64,000 bases of DNA, from contig CAYSSG010000005.1 of assembly GCA_964433635.1 (NCBI GenBank), forward strand, positions 1 through 64,000, read 5' to 3'. The translations under genes were made by a program, and so were the position numbers. The notes below the pieces were generated by a model, which did no database searches, had not been told where the DNA came from, and saw nothing but the letters and a program-made list of their open reading frames with translations. The stretch comes from CAYSSG01 sp964433635 (lineage in GTDB: Bacteria; Atribacterota; Phoenicimicrobiia; Phoenicimicrobiales; Stramentimicrobiaceae). Of the stretch, positions 8,552 through 17,480 are shown in pieces. Positions within the stretch are counted from its first letter, which is position 1, and each line of letters begins with the position of its first letter.

Positions 8552-10237
8552 TTGAACAAAAAGGTGAATGAGCTTTTAAAAAAACTTATCACAGAGTCTA
8601 TGAGAAGATACCTGCAAAGTAAATGCTTTGATTTAAGTAAAGTTCCTTCCATTGTTTTGACAACTCCTAAAAGCCCGGAACACGGCCATCTGTCAACGAA
8701 TATTGCTTTGCAACTATCAGGAATGCTACAAGAAGAACCGAGGGAAATTGCCGGTTATATTGTAGATGGAATTGCCAAAGAGGATACTGAAGTCATCGAG
8801 AAGATTGAAATTGCCGGGCCGGGATTTATTAATTTTTATTTAAAAAATACGATACTGCATAATGTCCTGGCTGAGATTATGAGGAAAAAGGAACAATTTG
8901 GCTGTTCTGATATGGGTCAGGGTGAAAAAATAATGGTTGAATTTGTCAGTGTGAACCCTACCGGCCCATTGCATGTGGGGCATGGAAAATGTGCAGCAGT
9001 TGGTGATGCTCTTTCCAGAATCCTAACTGCTGCCGGTTATGATGTAGCGACGGAATATTATATCAATGATCACGGAAAACAGATGGATATCCTGGGTGAA
9101 TCCGTTCTGACTCGTTATCGGCAACTTCTTGGTGAAAAAATAGAATTTCCGGAGAACGGATATCAGGGAGATTATATTATTTCACTGGCGAAAGAAATGG
9201 TGGAAAAATACCAGGATAAGTACAGAAATAAGGGTGATCACAATACAATTCAATTTTTTAAGGATGTTGCCCAGAGAAAGATTTTACAGGACATTAAAGA
9301 TGATTTAACTTCCTTCGGGGTGAATTTTGATCGTTGGTTCAGTGAAGAGTCTCTCTATGCCGGAAATGAAGTTCAGCCAGTTATTGAGCGGTTGAAACAG
9401 CAAGATTTTGTGTATCTTGATAAAGGAGCCTGGTGGCTTAAGGCAACACAGTTTGGAGATGAAAAAGATCGAGTCGTACTGCGGGAGAATGGAGAAGCGA
9501 CCTATTTTGCTTCCGATATTGCGTATCATGATAATAAGTTCAAAAGAGGATTTCAGATCCTGATTGATATCTGGGGTGCTGACCATCATGGTTATATAAA
9601 AAGAATGGAAGCAGCTATTCAGGCATTAGGATACTCCCCTGATTCTTTTCAGGTGTTATTGGTTCAGTTTGTTACCCTGATGAGAGAAGGCAAAGCAATC
9701 GGCATGAGTACCCGGGGTGGAAAATTTATTACCTTAAAGGAATTAATGAAAGAGGTTGGGAAAGATGTGGCAAGGTACTTCTTTTTAATGAACAGTCATG
9801 ATAGTCATACAGAATTTGATCTGGATGTTGCCAAATCTCAGTCCATGGAAAACCCGGTCTTCTATATTCAGTATGCTTATGCCAGAATCTGCAGTATAAT
9901 AGAAAAAGCGAGAATGAAGAATATTGTTTTGGATACCCAAACAGAAAGTCAGATAAACCTGGCTTTACTTACTGAGAAGGAAGAACTGGAGTTAATTAAA
10001 AAGTTAGCGTCCTTCAGAAGAGTTGTTGAAAGAAGTGCTTTGCAGTGGAAACCCTGTTTGATTGCTGCTTATCTGCATGATCTGGCAGCCATATTCCATA
10101 AATACTATACTGAACACAAGGTTATCGGTGAAGACCAAAGCCTTTCAGAGGCTCGTCTTTATCTAATCTGTTCAGCTAAAATTGTTCTGGAAAATGCCCT
10201 TGCTTTGTTAGGCATTCAAGCTCCGGAAAGAATGTGA
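8552..10237 (+). CDS. argS: arginyl-tRNA synthetase
   Basis: Class I aminoacyl-tRNA synthetase that charges tRNA-Arg in the cytoplasm. 561 aa, the normal length. The N-terminal additional domain (residues 1-100) precedes the HIGH-type motif HVGHGK at 141-146. A GMSTRGG sequence sits in the KMSKS position. The C-terminal DALR anticodon-binding domain ends in the family-typical LGIQAPERM. The start is TTG at 8552 with GGAGG nine bases upstream. An ATG at 8536 opens only an 11-codon frame and was rejected. No T-box leader was found upstream. Confidence 0.96.
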   Translation: MNKKVNELLKKLITESMRRYLQSKCFDLSKVPSIVLTTPKSPEHGHLSTNIALQLSGMLQEEPREIAGYIVDGIAKEDTEVIEKIEIAGPGFINFYLKNTILHNVLAEIMRKKEQFGCSDMGQGEKIMVEFVSVNPTGPLHVGHGKCAAVGDALSRILTAAGYDVATEYYINDHGKQMDILGESVLTRYRQLLGEKIEFPENGYQGDYIISLAKEMVEKYQDKYRNKGDHNTIQFFKDVAQRKILQDIKDDLTSFGVNFDRWFSEESLYAGNEVQPVIERLKQQDFVYLDKGAWWLKATQFGDEKDRVVLRENGEATYFASDIAYHDNKFKRGFQILIDIWGADHHGYIKRMEAAIQALGYSPDSFQVLLVQFVTLMREGKAIGMSTRGGKFITLKELMKEVGKDVARYFFLMNSHDSHTEFDLDVAKSQSMENPVFYIQYAYARICSIIEKARMKNIVLDTQTESQINLALLTEKEELELIKKLASFRRVVERSALQWKPCLIAAYLHDLAAIFHKYYTEHKVIGEDQSLSEARLYLICSAKIVLENALALLGIQAPERM

Positions 10238-10255
10238 AGTTTGGTTGAGGAAAAT

Positions 10256-11143
10256 ATGATAAAAAGTCGATTTGTCATTATTACCGGCCTTTCAGGTGCC
10301 GGGAAAAGTGTAGCCATTAAATTTTTAGAGGATTTGGATTTTTTCTGTATTGATAACTTCCCTCCGCAGTTAATTCCGAAATTTTCAGAAATGTGCCTGA
10401 AATCCCAGGGAAAATTATCTAAAATAGCCTTTGTTGTCGATATTCGTGGGGAAATCTTCTTCAGAGAACTTGATCAGTCTTTAAAAGAACTGGAAGCCAT
10501 GAAAATCCAACCGGAAATTTTATTCCTGGAAGCACAGGATGAAGTCATTGTAAGACGTTTTAGTGAAACGAGAAGAAAACATCCTGTTCAGTTTTCACAG
10601 AGTATTCTGGAAAATATTCAACAGGAAAGAAAAAAATTAAAAGAGTTGAAATCAAAAGCCAGTATTATTATCGATACTTCTTATTTAGATCCCAAACAAT
10701 TAAATCTTGAAATTAGAAAATATTTTCAAAAAATTACAGTGACAGACATCCATATCAGCCTGATATCTTTTGGGTATAAATATGGAATGCCCATTGATGT
10801 TGATATGGTATTTGATGCCCGATTTCTTCCCAATCCCTACTATCATAATGAATTAAGTGAATTATCGGGAAAAGACGTTAAAATTAAGGATTTTCTCCTG
10901 AAATTTCCTGTTGCCCGTCAGTTTATTCAAAAATATTTTTCTATAATTGATTCTCTTATTCCCTATTATATTAAAGAGGGGAAGAATTATTTGTCCATTG
11001 CAATCGGCTGTACAGGAGGGAGACACCGTTCGGTATTCCTGATAGACGAATTAGCTCCCCTATTTAAAAAGAAAGGCCATCATGTCTTTATAAGACATCG
11101 AGATATCAAGAAGGAAGAAAAAATTTATAGAGAGAAACTATAA
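10256..11143 (+). CDS. rapZ: RNase adapter / nucleotide-binding protein RapZ (YvcJ)
   Basis: P-loop protein of the RapZ/YvcJ family. In E. coli it steers RNase E to the glmZ sRNA; in Firmicutes the role is less clear. Walker A GLSGAGKS at 11-18, a DNFPP motif shortly after, and the C-terminal conserved IGCTGGRHRSV. 295 aa with the ATG at 10256, which has GAGGAA just upstream. An in-frame TTG at 10241 would add five residues and lacks a good Shine-Dalgarno. The stop abuts the yvcK ATG directly (TAAATG), and yvcK abuts whiA in the same way, giving the classical rapZ-yvcK-whiA operon. Confidence 0.95.
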   Translation: MIKSRFVIITGLSGAGKSVAIKFLEDLDFFCIDNFPPQLIPKFSEMCLKSQGKLSKIAFVVDIRGEIFFRELDQSLKELEAMKIQPEILFLEAQDEVIVRRFSETRRKHPVQFSQSILENIQQERKKLKELKSKASIIIDTSYLDPKQLNLEIRKYFQKITVTDIHISLISFGYKYGMPIDVDMVFDARFLPNPYYHNELSELSGKDVKIKDFLLKFPVARQFIQKYFSIIDSLIPYYIKEGKNYLSIAIGCTGGRHRSVFLIDELAPLFKKKGHHVFIRHRDIKKEEKIYREKL

Positions 11144-12448
11144 ATGAGCTTTAGAAATCACCACATCTTTTCATTATTGAAGTGGTTTTACCCGGGAATG
11201 AGAGTAAAACGCTTCTTACTTTTTGTATTACTGGGAATCATTTTGATGGCTGTAGGTCTGATTTATCTGATTGACCTGACCAGATTTTTGTGGATTAAAA
11301 ATCAGATCAGGAATTTTTTTGATTATTATCATTTTGCACCCCATTTTTCCGGTTTCATTCTCATGATACTCGGTTCTTTCCTGGTTATTTTAGGTATTTC
11401 CAACATCAACCGGTCTGTTTTAAAGAGATTTGTACCGCAACAGATGGATAAGATTCCGGAGATTATCTTTCTACAGAGAAAATTAGGGAAAGGACCCCAT
11501 ATTGTGGTTATTGGGGGAGGAACCGGGCTTCATACCCTGTTAAGAGGTCTGAAGCAGTACACCAGTAATATTACTGCCATCGTGACTGTTTTTGATAGCG
11601 GAGGAAGCTCGGGACTGTTACGGGATGAATTAGGGGTTCTTCCTCCAGGAGATATCAGAAACTGCCTGGTTGCCTTATCAACCAAAGAACCGTTAATGAC
11701 AAGATTATTTCAATACCGCTTTAAAAATGGCAGCTTACAGGGTCATAGTTTTGGCAATTTATTCATTACTGCCATGGCTGAAGTAAGTGGTGATTTTCCA
11801 AAAGGTATTGAAAAATCAAGTGAAATTTTAGCGATTCGAGGGAAAGTATTACCTTCATCCATTGAGAATGTTACACTGTGCGCTCAGTTAAAAAACAAGC
11901 AAATCATCAGGGGAGAAAAAAATATATCTCATAGTAATGAAAAAATCGAAAGCGTTTTTATTGAACCATCACCTATTCTGCCCTTACCGGAAACTATTCA
12001 GGCGATAAAGGAAGCTCAGGCTATTATTCTTGGTCCAGGAAGTCTTTATACCAGTGTGATCTGTAACCTGTTAGTTGAGAGTATACCTGAAGCGATTTGC
12101 CAGTCAAAAGCGTTTAAAATCTATATATGTAACGTGATGACCCAACCAGGCGAGACAGATCATTACTCAGCATCGATGCACTTGGAAGAGGTCATTAAAT
12201 ACCTGGATCACAATTGTATTGATTATGTTCTGCTGAATAATAAGGAATTGAGTGAAGAAGTAGCAGCAAAATACAGAAAGAAGAATGCATTTGCAGTCAG
12301 GGATGATTTAAATCATCAATTTGGACAGAGAACAAAAATGATTCGTCAGGAATTACTATCAGAAGTTGATTTTGCCCGGCACGATTCAGATAAAATCGCC
12401 AGGTTGATCATGGATATTATCCAGAAGGAGAAAAAGGTTAACAGGTAA
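11144..12448 (+). CDS. yvcK: YvcK/GlmR family (CofD-like) protein with N-terminal membrane anchor
   Basis: UPF0052/CofD-fold protein needed for cell-wall precursor supply on gluconeogenic carbon in Bacillus, where it binds UDP-GlcNAc. The catalytic-like core begins near residue 118 (VVIGGGTGLHTLLRG), followed by FDSGGSSG and PPGDIRNC, all diagnostic. At 434 aa it is about 115 residues longer than the Bacillus protein. The extra N-terminal part has two hydrophobic helices (about 22-42 and 68-90), so this version is probably membrane-anchored. It sits head-to-tail with rapZ and whiA with no intergenic bases. Confidence 0.93.
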   Translation: MSFRNHHIFSLLKWFYPGMRVKRFLLFVLLGIILMAVGLIYLIDLTRFLWIKNQIRNFFDYYHFAPHFSGFILMILGSFLVILGISNINRSVLKRFVPQQMDKIPEIIFLQRKLGKGPHIVVIGGGTGLHTLLRGLKQYTSNITAIVTVFDSGGSSGLLRDELGVLPPGDIRNCLVALSTKEPLMTRLFQYRFKNGSLQGHSFGNLFITAMAEVSGDFPKGIEKSSEILAIRGKVLPSSIENVTLCAQLKNKQIIRGEKNISHSNEKIESVFIEPSPILPLPETIQAIKEAQAIILGPGSLYTSVICNLLVESIPEAICQSKAFKIYICNVMTQPGETDHYSASMHLEEVIKYLDHNCIDYVLLNNKELSEEVAAKYRKKNAFAVRDDLNHQFGQRTKMIRQELLSEVDFARHDSDKIARLIMDIIQKEKKVNR

Positions 12449-13411
12449 ATGTATTTTTCACCAATGGTAAAACAGGAATTGGCACGCGTTATGCCCCTGG
12501 ATAGAGTAGAACAGGAGAGTGAATTATCCGCTTTTGTCAGAATGACAGGTATCGTAAAACAAACAAATCCAGTCCTGTTATTGATTTTAGAGAATCCTGT
12601 ATTAATTAAGGTTATCTATTTTTTATTCAAGAAAGTGTTTCAGCTGGAAGTCGTGGTTGACATTATTCAGAAAAAAAAGAAAAGGCTTTATCTTATTACC
12701 ATTCCAGATATAAAAAGAACAGAGAAGGTTCTGGATTATTTTGATCTGCAGGTCAGTTTACAGGGAAGAGTCATTGATAAGAAGCTCATGACCAAAAACA
12801 AGAAAGACCCTGCTGTTAATTTTGCATCTGGACCATTCTTACGCGGTGCCTTCCTGGCGAAAGGTTTTGTGAATGATCCTGAAAGGATGTATCATCTGGA
12901 AATACCCGGACGCGATAAAGACGAGGCAGACATGATCTATGCTGTTCTACAGGATGCTTCGCTCTCTGCAAAATTAGGTCTCTGGCAGAAGAAGTGGACT
13001 GTGTATATGAAAAAAAGCGAGGAAATCTTTGAATTTTTACGATTTATTGGCGTACAGAGAGCTTTACTGAATCTCCAGGATATTATTGCCAGAAAGGACC
13101 TTTTGAATACTGTCAACCGGCTGGTGAACTGTGAAACGGCAAATCTGGATAAAACAATCCTGTCTGCCAACAAGCAATTGAATGATATTGATCTGATAAG
13201 AAAGAATATTGGATTGGAAAATCTACCTCCAAGCCTGATTGAGGTGATTAAAATCCGGTTGGAAAATCCCTATTCCAGCATTCAGGAATTAGCCAATATT
13301 CTAGGAGGAAGTGTTTCCAAATCAGGAATTTATCATCGTCTAAAGAAGATAGAACAGTTAGCGGAAGATCATATGCCGGTGGAAAATCAATCAATGCCAT
13401 GGCAGATATGA
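12449..13411 (+). CDS. whiA: WhiA-family DNA-binding regulator
   Basis: WhiA proteins combine a degenerate LAGLIDADG homing-endonuclease fold with a C-terminal helix-turn-helix. They affect cell division and sporulation genes in Gram-positives. Here the endonuclease-like region spans about residues 10-210. It includes FASGPFLRGAFLAKGFV, a family signature, near 127-143. The HTH (SSIQELANILGGSVSKSGIYH) lies near 275-296. Length 320 aa is standard. It is the last gene of the rapZ-yvcK-whiA run. Confidence 0.94.
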   Translation: MYFSPMVKQELARVMPLDRVEQESELSAFVRMTGIVKQTNPVLLLILENPVLIKVIYFLFKKVFQLEVVVDIIQKKKKRLYLITIPDIKRTEKVLDYFDLQVSLQGRVIDKKLMTKNKKDPAVNFASGPFLRGAFLAKGFVNDPERMYHLEIPGRDKDEADMIYAVLQDASLSAKLGLWQKKWTVYMKKSEEIFEFLRFIGVQRALLNLQDIIARKDLLNTVNRLVNCETANLDKTILSANKQLNDIDLIRKNIGLENLPPSLIEVIKIRLENPYSSIQELANILGGSVSKSGIYHRLKKIEQLAEDHMPVENQSMPWQI

Positions 13412-13625
13412 AAATGAAACCATGTATAATTCTATAGATAATCCAGTAGAAACATGATACAATACAGCAGATATTTACCATTACAGCAATTATTTTTGAA
13501 GATTTGAACTTTGTTATCTGTATGTATGAGAGAAAATTATATTAACAGCTAGTCAGAAGTAGTTTACAATCATATCGGGTAATATTTTAAAATAACCAAA
13601 CCATAACAGGTGGGTAGATAAGAAG

Positions 13626-15146
13626 ATGTTAATGAATCAGGGAATGGCTTTGGAACAGAGACAAGCTTTGCATTTAACCGCCCAGATGCGGCAGTCTATT
13701 GAGATTTTACAGATGAATACGATTGATCTAAGTCAGTGGTTACAGAAAGAATCACAGGACAACCCGGTTTTGGAGATAGAGATGAATCAAATGACTGATA
13801 AGGATAGGGAATTGAGTCAGAATGGTGCATCAGGAGAAAAAGATTCATCAAAAAGCATTGAAAGCGATGAAATGAGTCGGGAAGAGGTAAATTCCTTTTT
13901 TTCTAACCGGATAGACAGAACAATGTTGATGAAGAAGAATAGGATAACGACTGAGCTGGAAGGTGATTTACAGAATTTGATTACCCAGAATATGACCTTA
14001 CAGGAACATCTTCTTTTGAGCTTTAATGTGACTGCAAAAAATGAAATTGATTTCAAGATCGGCGAATATTTAATCGGCAACATCAATCGAAATGGTTATT
14101 TAGGTATAAGCTGTCGTGAAGTTGCCCGAGATTTAGGTATTCCGGAAAAAAGAGTCAAGCAGGTTTTAGCAATGATTCAAAATTGTTCAATTCCGGGATT
14201 AGGGGCCAGAAGCTTGAAAGAATGTCTCCTGCTGCAGCTTAAATATCTGAAATTAAAGGAAAAAGACTTGATTAAAAGACTGATTGTTTCCTATCTTGAT
14301 GAATTATCGCGGAAGAATTTTAAGGTAATCTGTAAAGCCCTGGATTTGACTTATTATGAAATTCAGAATCTTCTGGATATGATGATAAGAAATTTTGACC
14401 CCAAACCGGGCAGAATTTTTTATCAGAAAAATGAGATACATTTTCTGATTCCTGATATCATTGTAAAAAAGGGGGATGTCAAATATGAAATCATTGAGAA
14501 TACAAGCTATCTCCCATCGGTTAAAATCAGTTCTTTCTATAACCATCTTCTTTCAGAAAATAAGCTGTCCACAGAGATGAAAAACCGTGATTCTTTGTCC
14601 ATAGAAAAGGAAAAGGAACAAGAGAAGACAATGGAATATCTGGAAAAAAAGATAAAATCAGCCCGGTGGATCATGCGATGTGTGGAACAAAGAAGAAAGA
14701 CAATATTGGATATTACCCGTCTGATAATTGATTATCAGTCTGAATTTCTGGATAACGGAGTTACATACCTGAAACCTTTATCCATGAAGCGGGCAGCAGA
14801 TTTATTGAATCTGCATGAGTCAACTGTTTCGAGGGCTATCAGTGGAAAGAGAATTCAGTTGCCCAGAGGAACATATGAAATGAAATATTTTTTTTCAAAG
14901 GGAATACCTCAAGAGAAGAATGAAATCGTATCCAATGAAAAGATAAAAAGTCTGATCAGGGATTATATTGAAACAGAAAATCATTATTTCCCTTATTCTG
15001 ATCAAAAATTAGCTGAATTATTGCAACAGAGAGAGAATCTTCAGGTTGCAAGGAGAACAGTAACAAAATATCGAAGACTGATGGGTCTGTCTTCTGCCAA
15101 GATGCGCAGGAGATATAAGAAAGCAGGAACAAAAATAAATCAGTAA
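13626..15146 (+). CDS. rpoN: RNA polymerase sigma-54 factor
   Basis: Alternative sigma factor for -24/-12 promoters that needs enhancer-binding ATPases. The N-terminal activator-interacting region has the usual Leu/Gln-rich pattern (ALEQRQALHLTAQMRQSIEI at about 8-27). An acidic/Ser linker follows, then the core-binding domain. Near the C-terminus sits the RpoN box, VARRTVTKYR, which contacts the -24 element. 506 aa. ATG at 13626 with AGGTGGG upstream. No enhancer-binding protein and no clear -24/-12 site was seen in this window. Confidence 0.96.
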   Translation: MLMNQGMALEQRQALHLTAQMRQSIEILQMNTIDLSQWLQKESQDNPVLEIEMNQMTDKDRELSQNGASGEKDSSKSIESDEMSREEVNSFFSNRIDRTMLMKKNRITTELEGDLQNLITQNMTLQEHLLLSFNVTAKNEIDFKIGEYLIGNINRNGYLGISCREVARDLGIPEKRVKQVLAMIQNCSIPGLGARSLKECLLLQLKYLKLKEKDLIKRLIVSYLDELSRKNFKVICKALDLTYYEIQNLLDMMIRNFDPKPGRIFYQKNEIHFLIPDIIVKKGDVKYEIIENTSYLPSVKISSFYNHLLSENKLSTEMKNRDSLSIEKEKEQEKTMEYLEKKIKSARWIMRCVEQRRKTILDITRLIIDYQSEFLDNGVTYLKPLSMKRAADLLNLHESTVSRAISGKRIQLPRGTYEMKYFFSKGIPQEKNEIVSNEKIKSLIRDYIETENHYFPYSDQKLAELLQQRENLQVARRTVTKYRRLMGLSSAKMRRRYKKAGTKINQ

Positions 15147-15165
15147 TTTAAAATTGGAGGAGAAT

Positions 15166-16185
15166 ATGAGTATAAAAGTCGGTATAAATGGATTTGGTAG
15201 AATTGGAAGGAATATATTCAGGGCAGCGTTAAAAGATAAGAATATTGATTTTATTGCCGTAAATGATATTGCGGAAGCCAGGACCCTGGCTCATCTTCTG
15301 AAATATGATTCGGTACTTGGGGTATTAGATGTTGAAGTGAAAACCAGGGGTGAGGCATTTGAGGTTGCCGGTAGAACTGTGAAAGTGATCAGAGTTAAGG
15401 ATCCGGCAGATTTACCATGGAAAGATCTGGGTGTTGATATCGTCATTGAATCTACCGGACTATTTAGAGACAGGGCAAGCGCTACCAAACATTTGACTGC
15501 CGGTGCCCGAAAGGTCATCATCACTGCACCGGCTAAGGATGAAGATGTCACCATTGTGCTGGGTGTTAATGAAAAAGATTATGATCATACAAAGCATCAT
15601 ATCATTTCTAATGCTTCATGCACGACAAATTGTCTCGCTCCTGTAGTAAAAGTGCTTCACGATACCTTTGGCGTGGAGAAGGGCATCATGTCCACCATTC
15701 ATTCCTATACCTCAGACCAGATGTTGTTGGACGGACCTCATAAAAGTGATTTACGGCGGGCAAGAGCTGCTGCCCTTTCCGTGGTTCCCACTACCACAGG
15801 CGCAGCCAAGGCAGTGACCCTGGTAATTCCGGAATTGAAAGGGAAATTAAACGGAATGGCTTTTCGCGTACCTACACCCAATGTGTCAGTGGTTGATTTG
15901 TCAGTCTGGCTGAAAAAGGAAGTAACAGTTGAACAGATTAACCAGTCTTTTCAGAAAGCTGCCCGTGGTTCCCTGAAAGGTATTCTGGATTATAATGAAT
16001 TACCTCTGGTTTCCAGAGACTATAACGGCAACCCATTTTCTTCTATTGTTGATGGTCTTTCCACCATGGTAGTTGATGGCAACATGGCCAAAGTTATCTC
16101 CTGGTATGACAATGAATGGGGTTATTCCTGCAGGGTTGTTGACCTGGTCAAATATATATCAAAATCATCTTTGAAGAGAGAATGA
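15166..16185 (+). CDS. gap: glyceraldehyde-3-phosphate dehydrogenase, type I
   Basis: Glycolytic/gluconeogenic enzyme oxidising glyceraldehyde-3-phosphate with NAD+ and phosphate. Rossmann motif INGFGRIGRN at the N-terminus, catalytic Cys152 in SNASCTTNCLAP, and the later conserved YDNEWGYS near the C-terminus. 339 aa. The start is the ATG at 15166, which GGAGG precedes by five bases; the in-frame TTG at 15154 overlaps the ribosome-binding site. It is followed by tpiA without the pgk gene that usually separates them. Confidence 0.97.
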   Translation: MSIKVGINGFGRIGRNIFRAALKDKNIDFIAVNDIAEARTLAHLLKYDSVLGVLDVEVKTRGEAFEVAGRTVKVIRVKDPADLPWKDLGVDIVIESTGLFRDRASATKHLTAGARKVIITAPAKDEDVTIVLGVNEKDYDHTKHHIISNASCTTNCLAPVVKVLHDTFGVEKGIMSTIHSYTSDQMLLDGPHKSDLRRARAAALSVVPTTTGAAKAVTLVIPELKGKLNGMAFRVPTPNVSVVDLSVWLKKEVTVEQINQSFQKAARGSLKGILDYNELPLVSRDYNGNPFSSIVDGLSTMVVDGNMAKVISWYDNEWGYSCRVVDLVKYISKSSLKRE

Positions 16186-16228
16186 AGAAAGGTAATTTTT
16201 AGCCAATAAGGTGTTATTTGTGATGAAA

Positions 16229-16258
16229 AGACTCTCTACTTCCGAAGATAGGGAGTCT
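16229..16258 (+). other. stem-loop between gap and tpiA
   Basis: AGACTCTCTA pairs with TAGGGAGTCT (one G-U) across CTTCCGAAGA. No T-run follows, so it is more likely an mRNA processing or stability hairpin than a terminator. Confidence 0.5.
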
Positions 16259-16284
16259 AATCGAATATTTTGGAGGATACGATC

Positions 16285-17040
16285 ATGCGCAAACCATTGA
16301 TTGCCGGAAATTGGAAGATGAATAAGACAGTTACTGAAAGCATTTCCCTGATTAAGGAATTAATTGATTTTATGAAAGGCTATGAAGATACGGAAGTGGT
16401 GATATGCCCGCCTTTTACCTCATTATGGGTTGCCAGGGAATTAATTCAGGATACGAATATCCTGTTAGGTGCCCAGAACATTTACCATCAGGATGAAGGC
16501 GCCTTTACCGGGGAAATATCAGCGAGTATGCTGCAGAATATTGGTTGTAGTTATGTCATTGCAGGTCATTCTGAACGAAGAGGTTTTTTTCATGAAAATT
16601 CTCAGGAGGTTGCCTGGAAAGTTCAAAAGGCACTATCCTTTGGTCTTAAGCCAATTATCTGTGTTGGAGAGAAATTAGCAGAAAGAGAATCAGGATTAGC
16701 TGAAGATGTGGTTAAAGAAGAGGTGGAAGCAATTGTAGAGGTGGTAAAATCTCTGGAAGCCTCAAAAGTTGTTTTTGCCTATGAACCGATCTGGGCAATC
16801 GGCACCGGCAAATCTGCAACCTCCCGGGATGCCAATGATATGGTGAAGTATATTCGTGAACTGTTGAGGAAGAAATATGATGAAAAGGTCAGTGATCAAA
16901 TCAGGATTTTATATGGAGGAAGCGTGAATCCTGAAAATATTAAGGAATTGATGGCTGAAAGTGATATTGATGGTGCATTAGTTGGAGGAGCCAGCTTAAA
17001 AGCCCTTACTTTTTCACAAATAGTAAAATACAGGATATAG
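16285..17040 (+). CDS. tpiA: triosephosphate isomerase
   Basis: Interconverts dihydroxyacetone phosphate and glyceraldehyde-3-phosphate. 251 aa, standard. N-terminal AGNWKMNK with the catalytic Lys, catalytic His in AGHSERR, catalytic Glu in AYEPIWAIGTGK, and the phosphate-binding YGGSVNPEN and LVGGASL loops. The ATG at 16285 is preceded by GGAGG with an eight-base gap; an in-frame TTG 15 bases upstream overlaps that site. Confidence 0.97.
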   Translation: MRKPLIAGNWKMNKTVTESISLIKELIDFMKGYEDTEVVICPPFTSLWVARELIQDTNILLGAQNIYHQDEGAFTGEISASMLQNIGCSYVIAGHSERRGFFHENSQEVAWKVQKALSFGLKPIICVGEKLAERESGLAEDVVKEEVEAIVEVVKSLEASKVVFAYEPIWAIGTGKSATSRDANDMVKYIRELLRKKYDEKVSDQIRILYGGSVNPENIKELMAESDIDGALVGGASLKALTFSQIVKYRI

Positions 17041-17127
17041 CATATTCTTGCTGCCTTATAAAAAGAATCCTGAAGAAATAAGAATATCAAAATTGGGATT
17101 TCTGATTAAATAATTCTCCTGACTACC

Positions 17128-17156
17128 TTGAAGCAATACTGTAAATATGTTATGAT
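17128..17156 (+). promoter_or_regulatory. promoter of secG
   Basis: TTGAAG (17128-17133), a 17-base spacer and TATGAT (17151-17156), about 75 bases ahead of the secG start. Confidence 0.5.
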
Positions 17157-17233
17157 TCATAAGCATATGATTTCAGGTGATTATATGGGGAGAAGTGTAT
17201 CCCGAATAAAAACATAGAAGGAGAGAGTAGCCG

Positions 17234-17458
17234 ATGCCAACATGGTTGATGCTGATTCAAATTTCAATAAGCATAGCCCTGATAGCCATAGTTTTATTTC
17301 AAACCAGAAAAGTCAGTCAGGGTGGTGGTATTTTTGGTGGAGGGACATTTGCTGAGCATAAAGGAAGAAAGGGAAAGGAAGCCCTTTTTCTCAAAATAAC
17401 GACTGCCGTTGCTGTTTTATTTATGCTATCATCCATTTTGATTAGTATTTATAAATAA
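17234..17458 (+). CDS. secG: preprotein translocase subunit SecG
   Basis: Small membrane subunit of the SecYEG channel. 74 aa with two hydrophobic helices (about 4-22 and 52-71). Between them is the cytoplasmic glycine-rich loop (SQGGGIFGGGTF), the SecG signature. The start ATG has GAAGGAGAG upstream. Its position after gap-tpiA matches many Gram-positive genomes, where secG trails the glycolytic cluster. Confidence 0.9.
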   Translation: MPTWLMLIQISISIALIAIVLFQTRKVSQGGGIFGGGTFAEHKGRKGKEALFLKITTAVAVLFMLSSILISIYK

Positions 17459-17480
17459 TCGAAAAGGAAACAGAATAACA

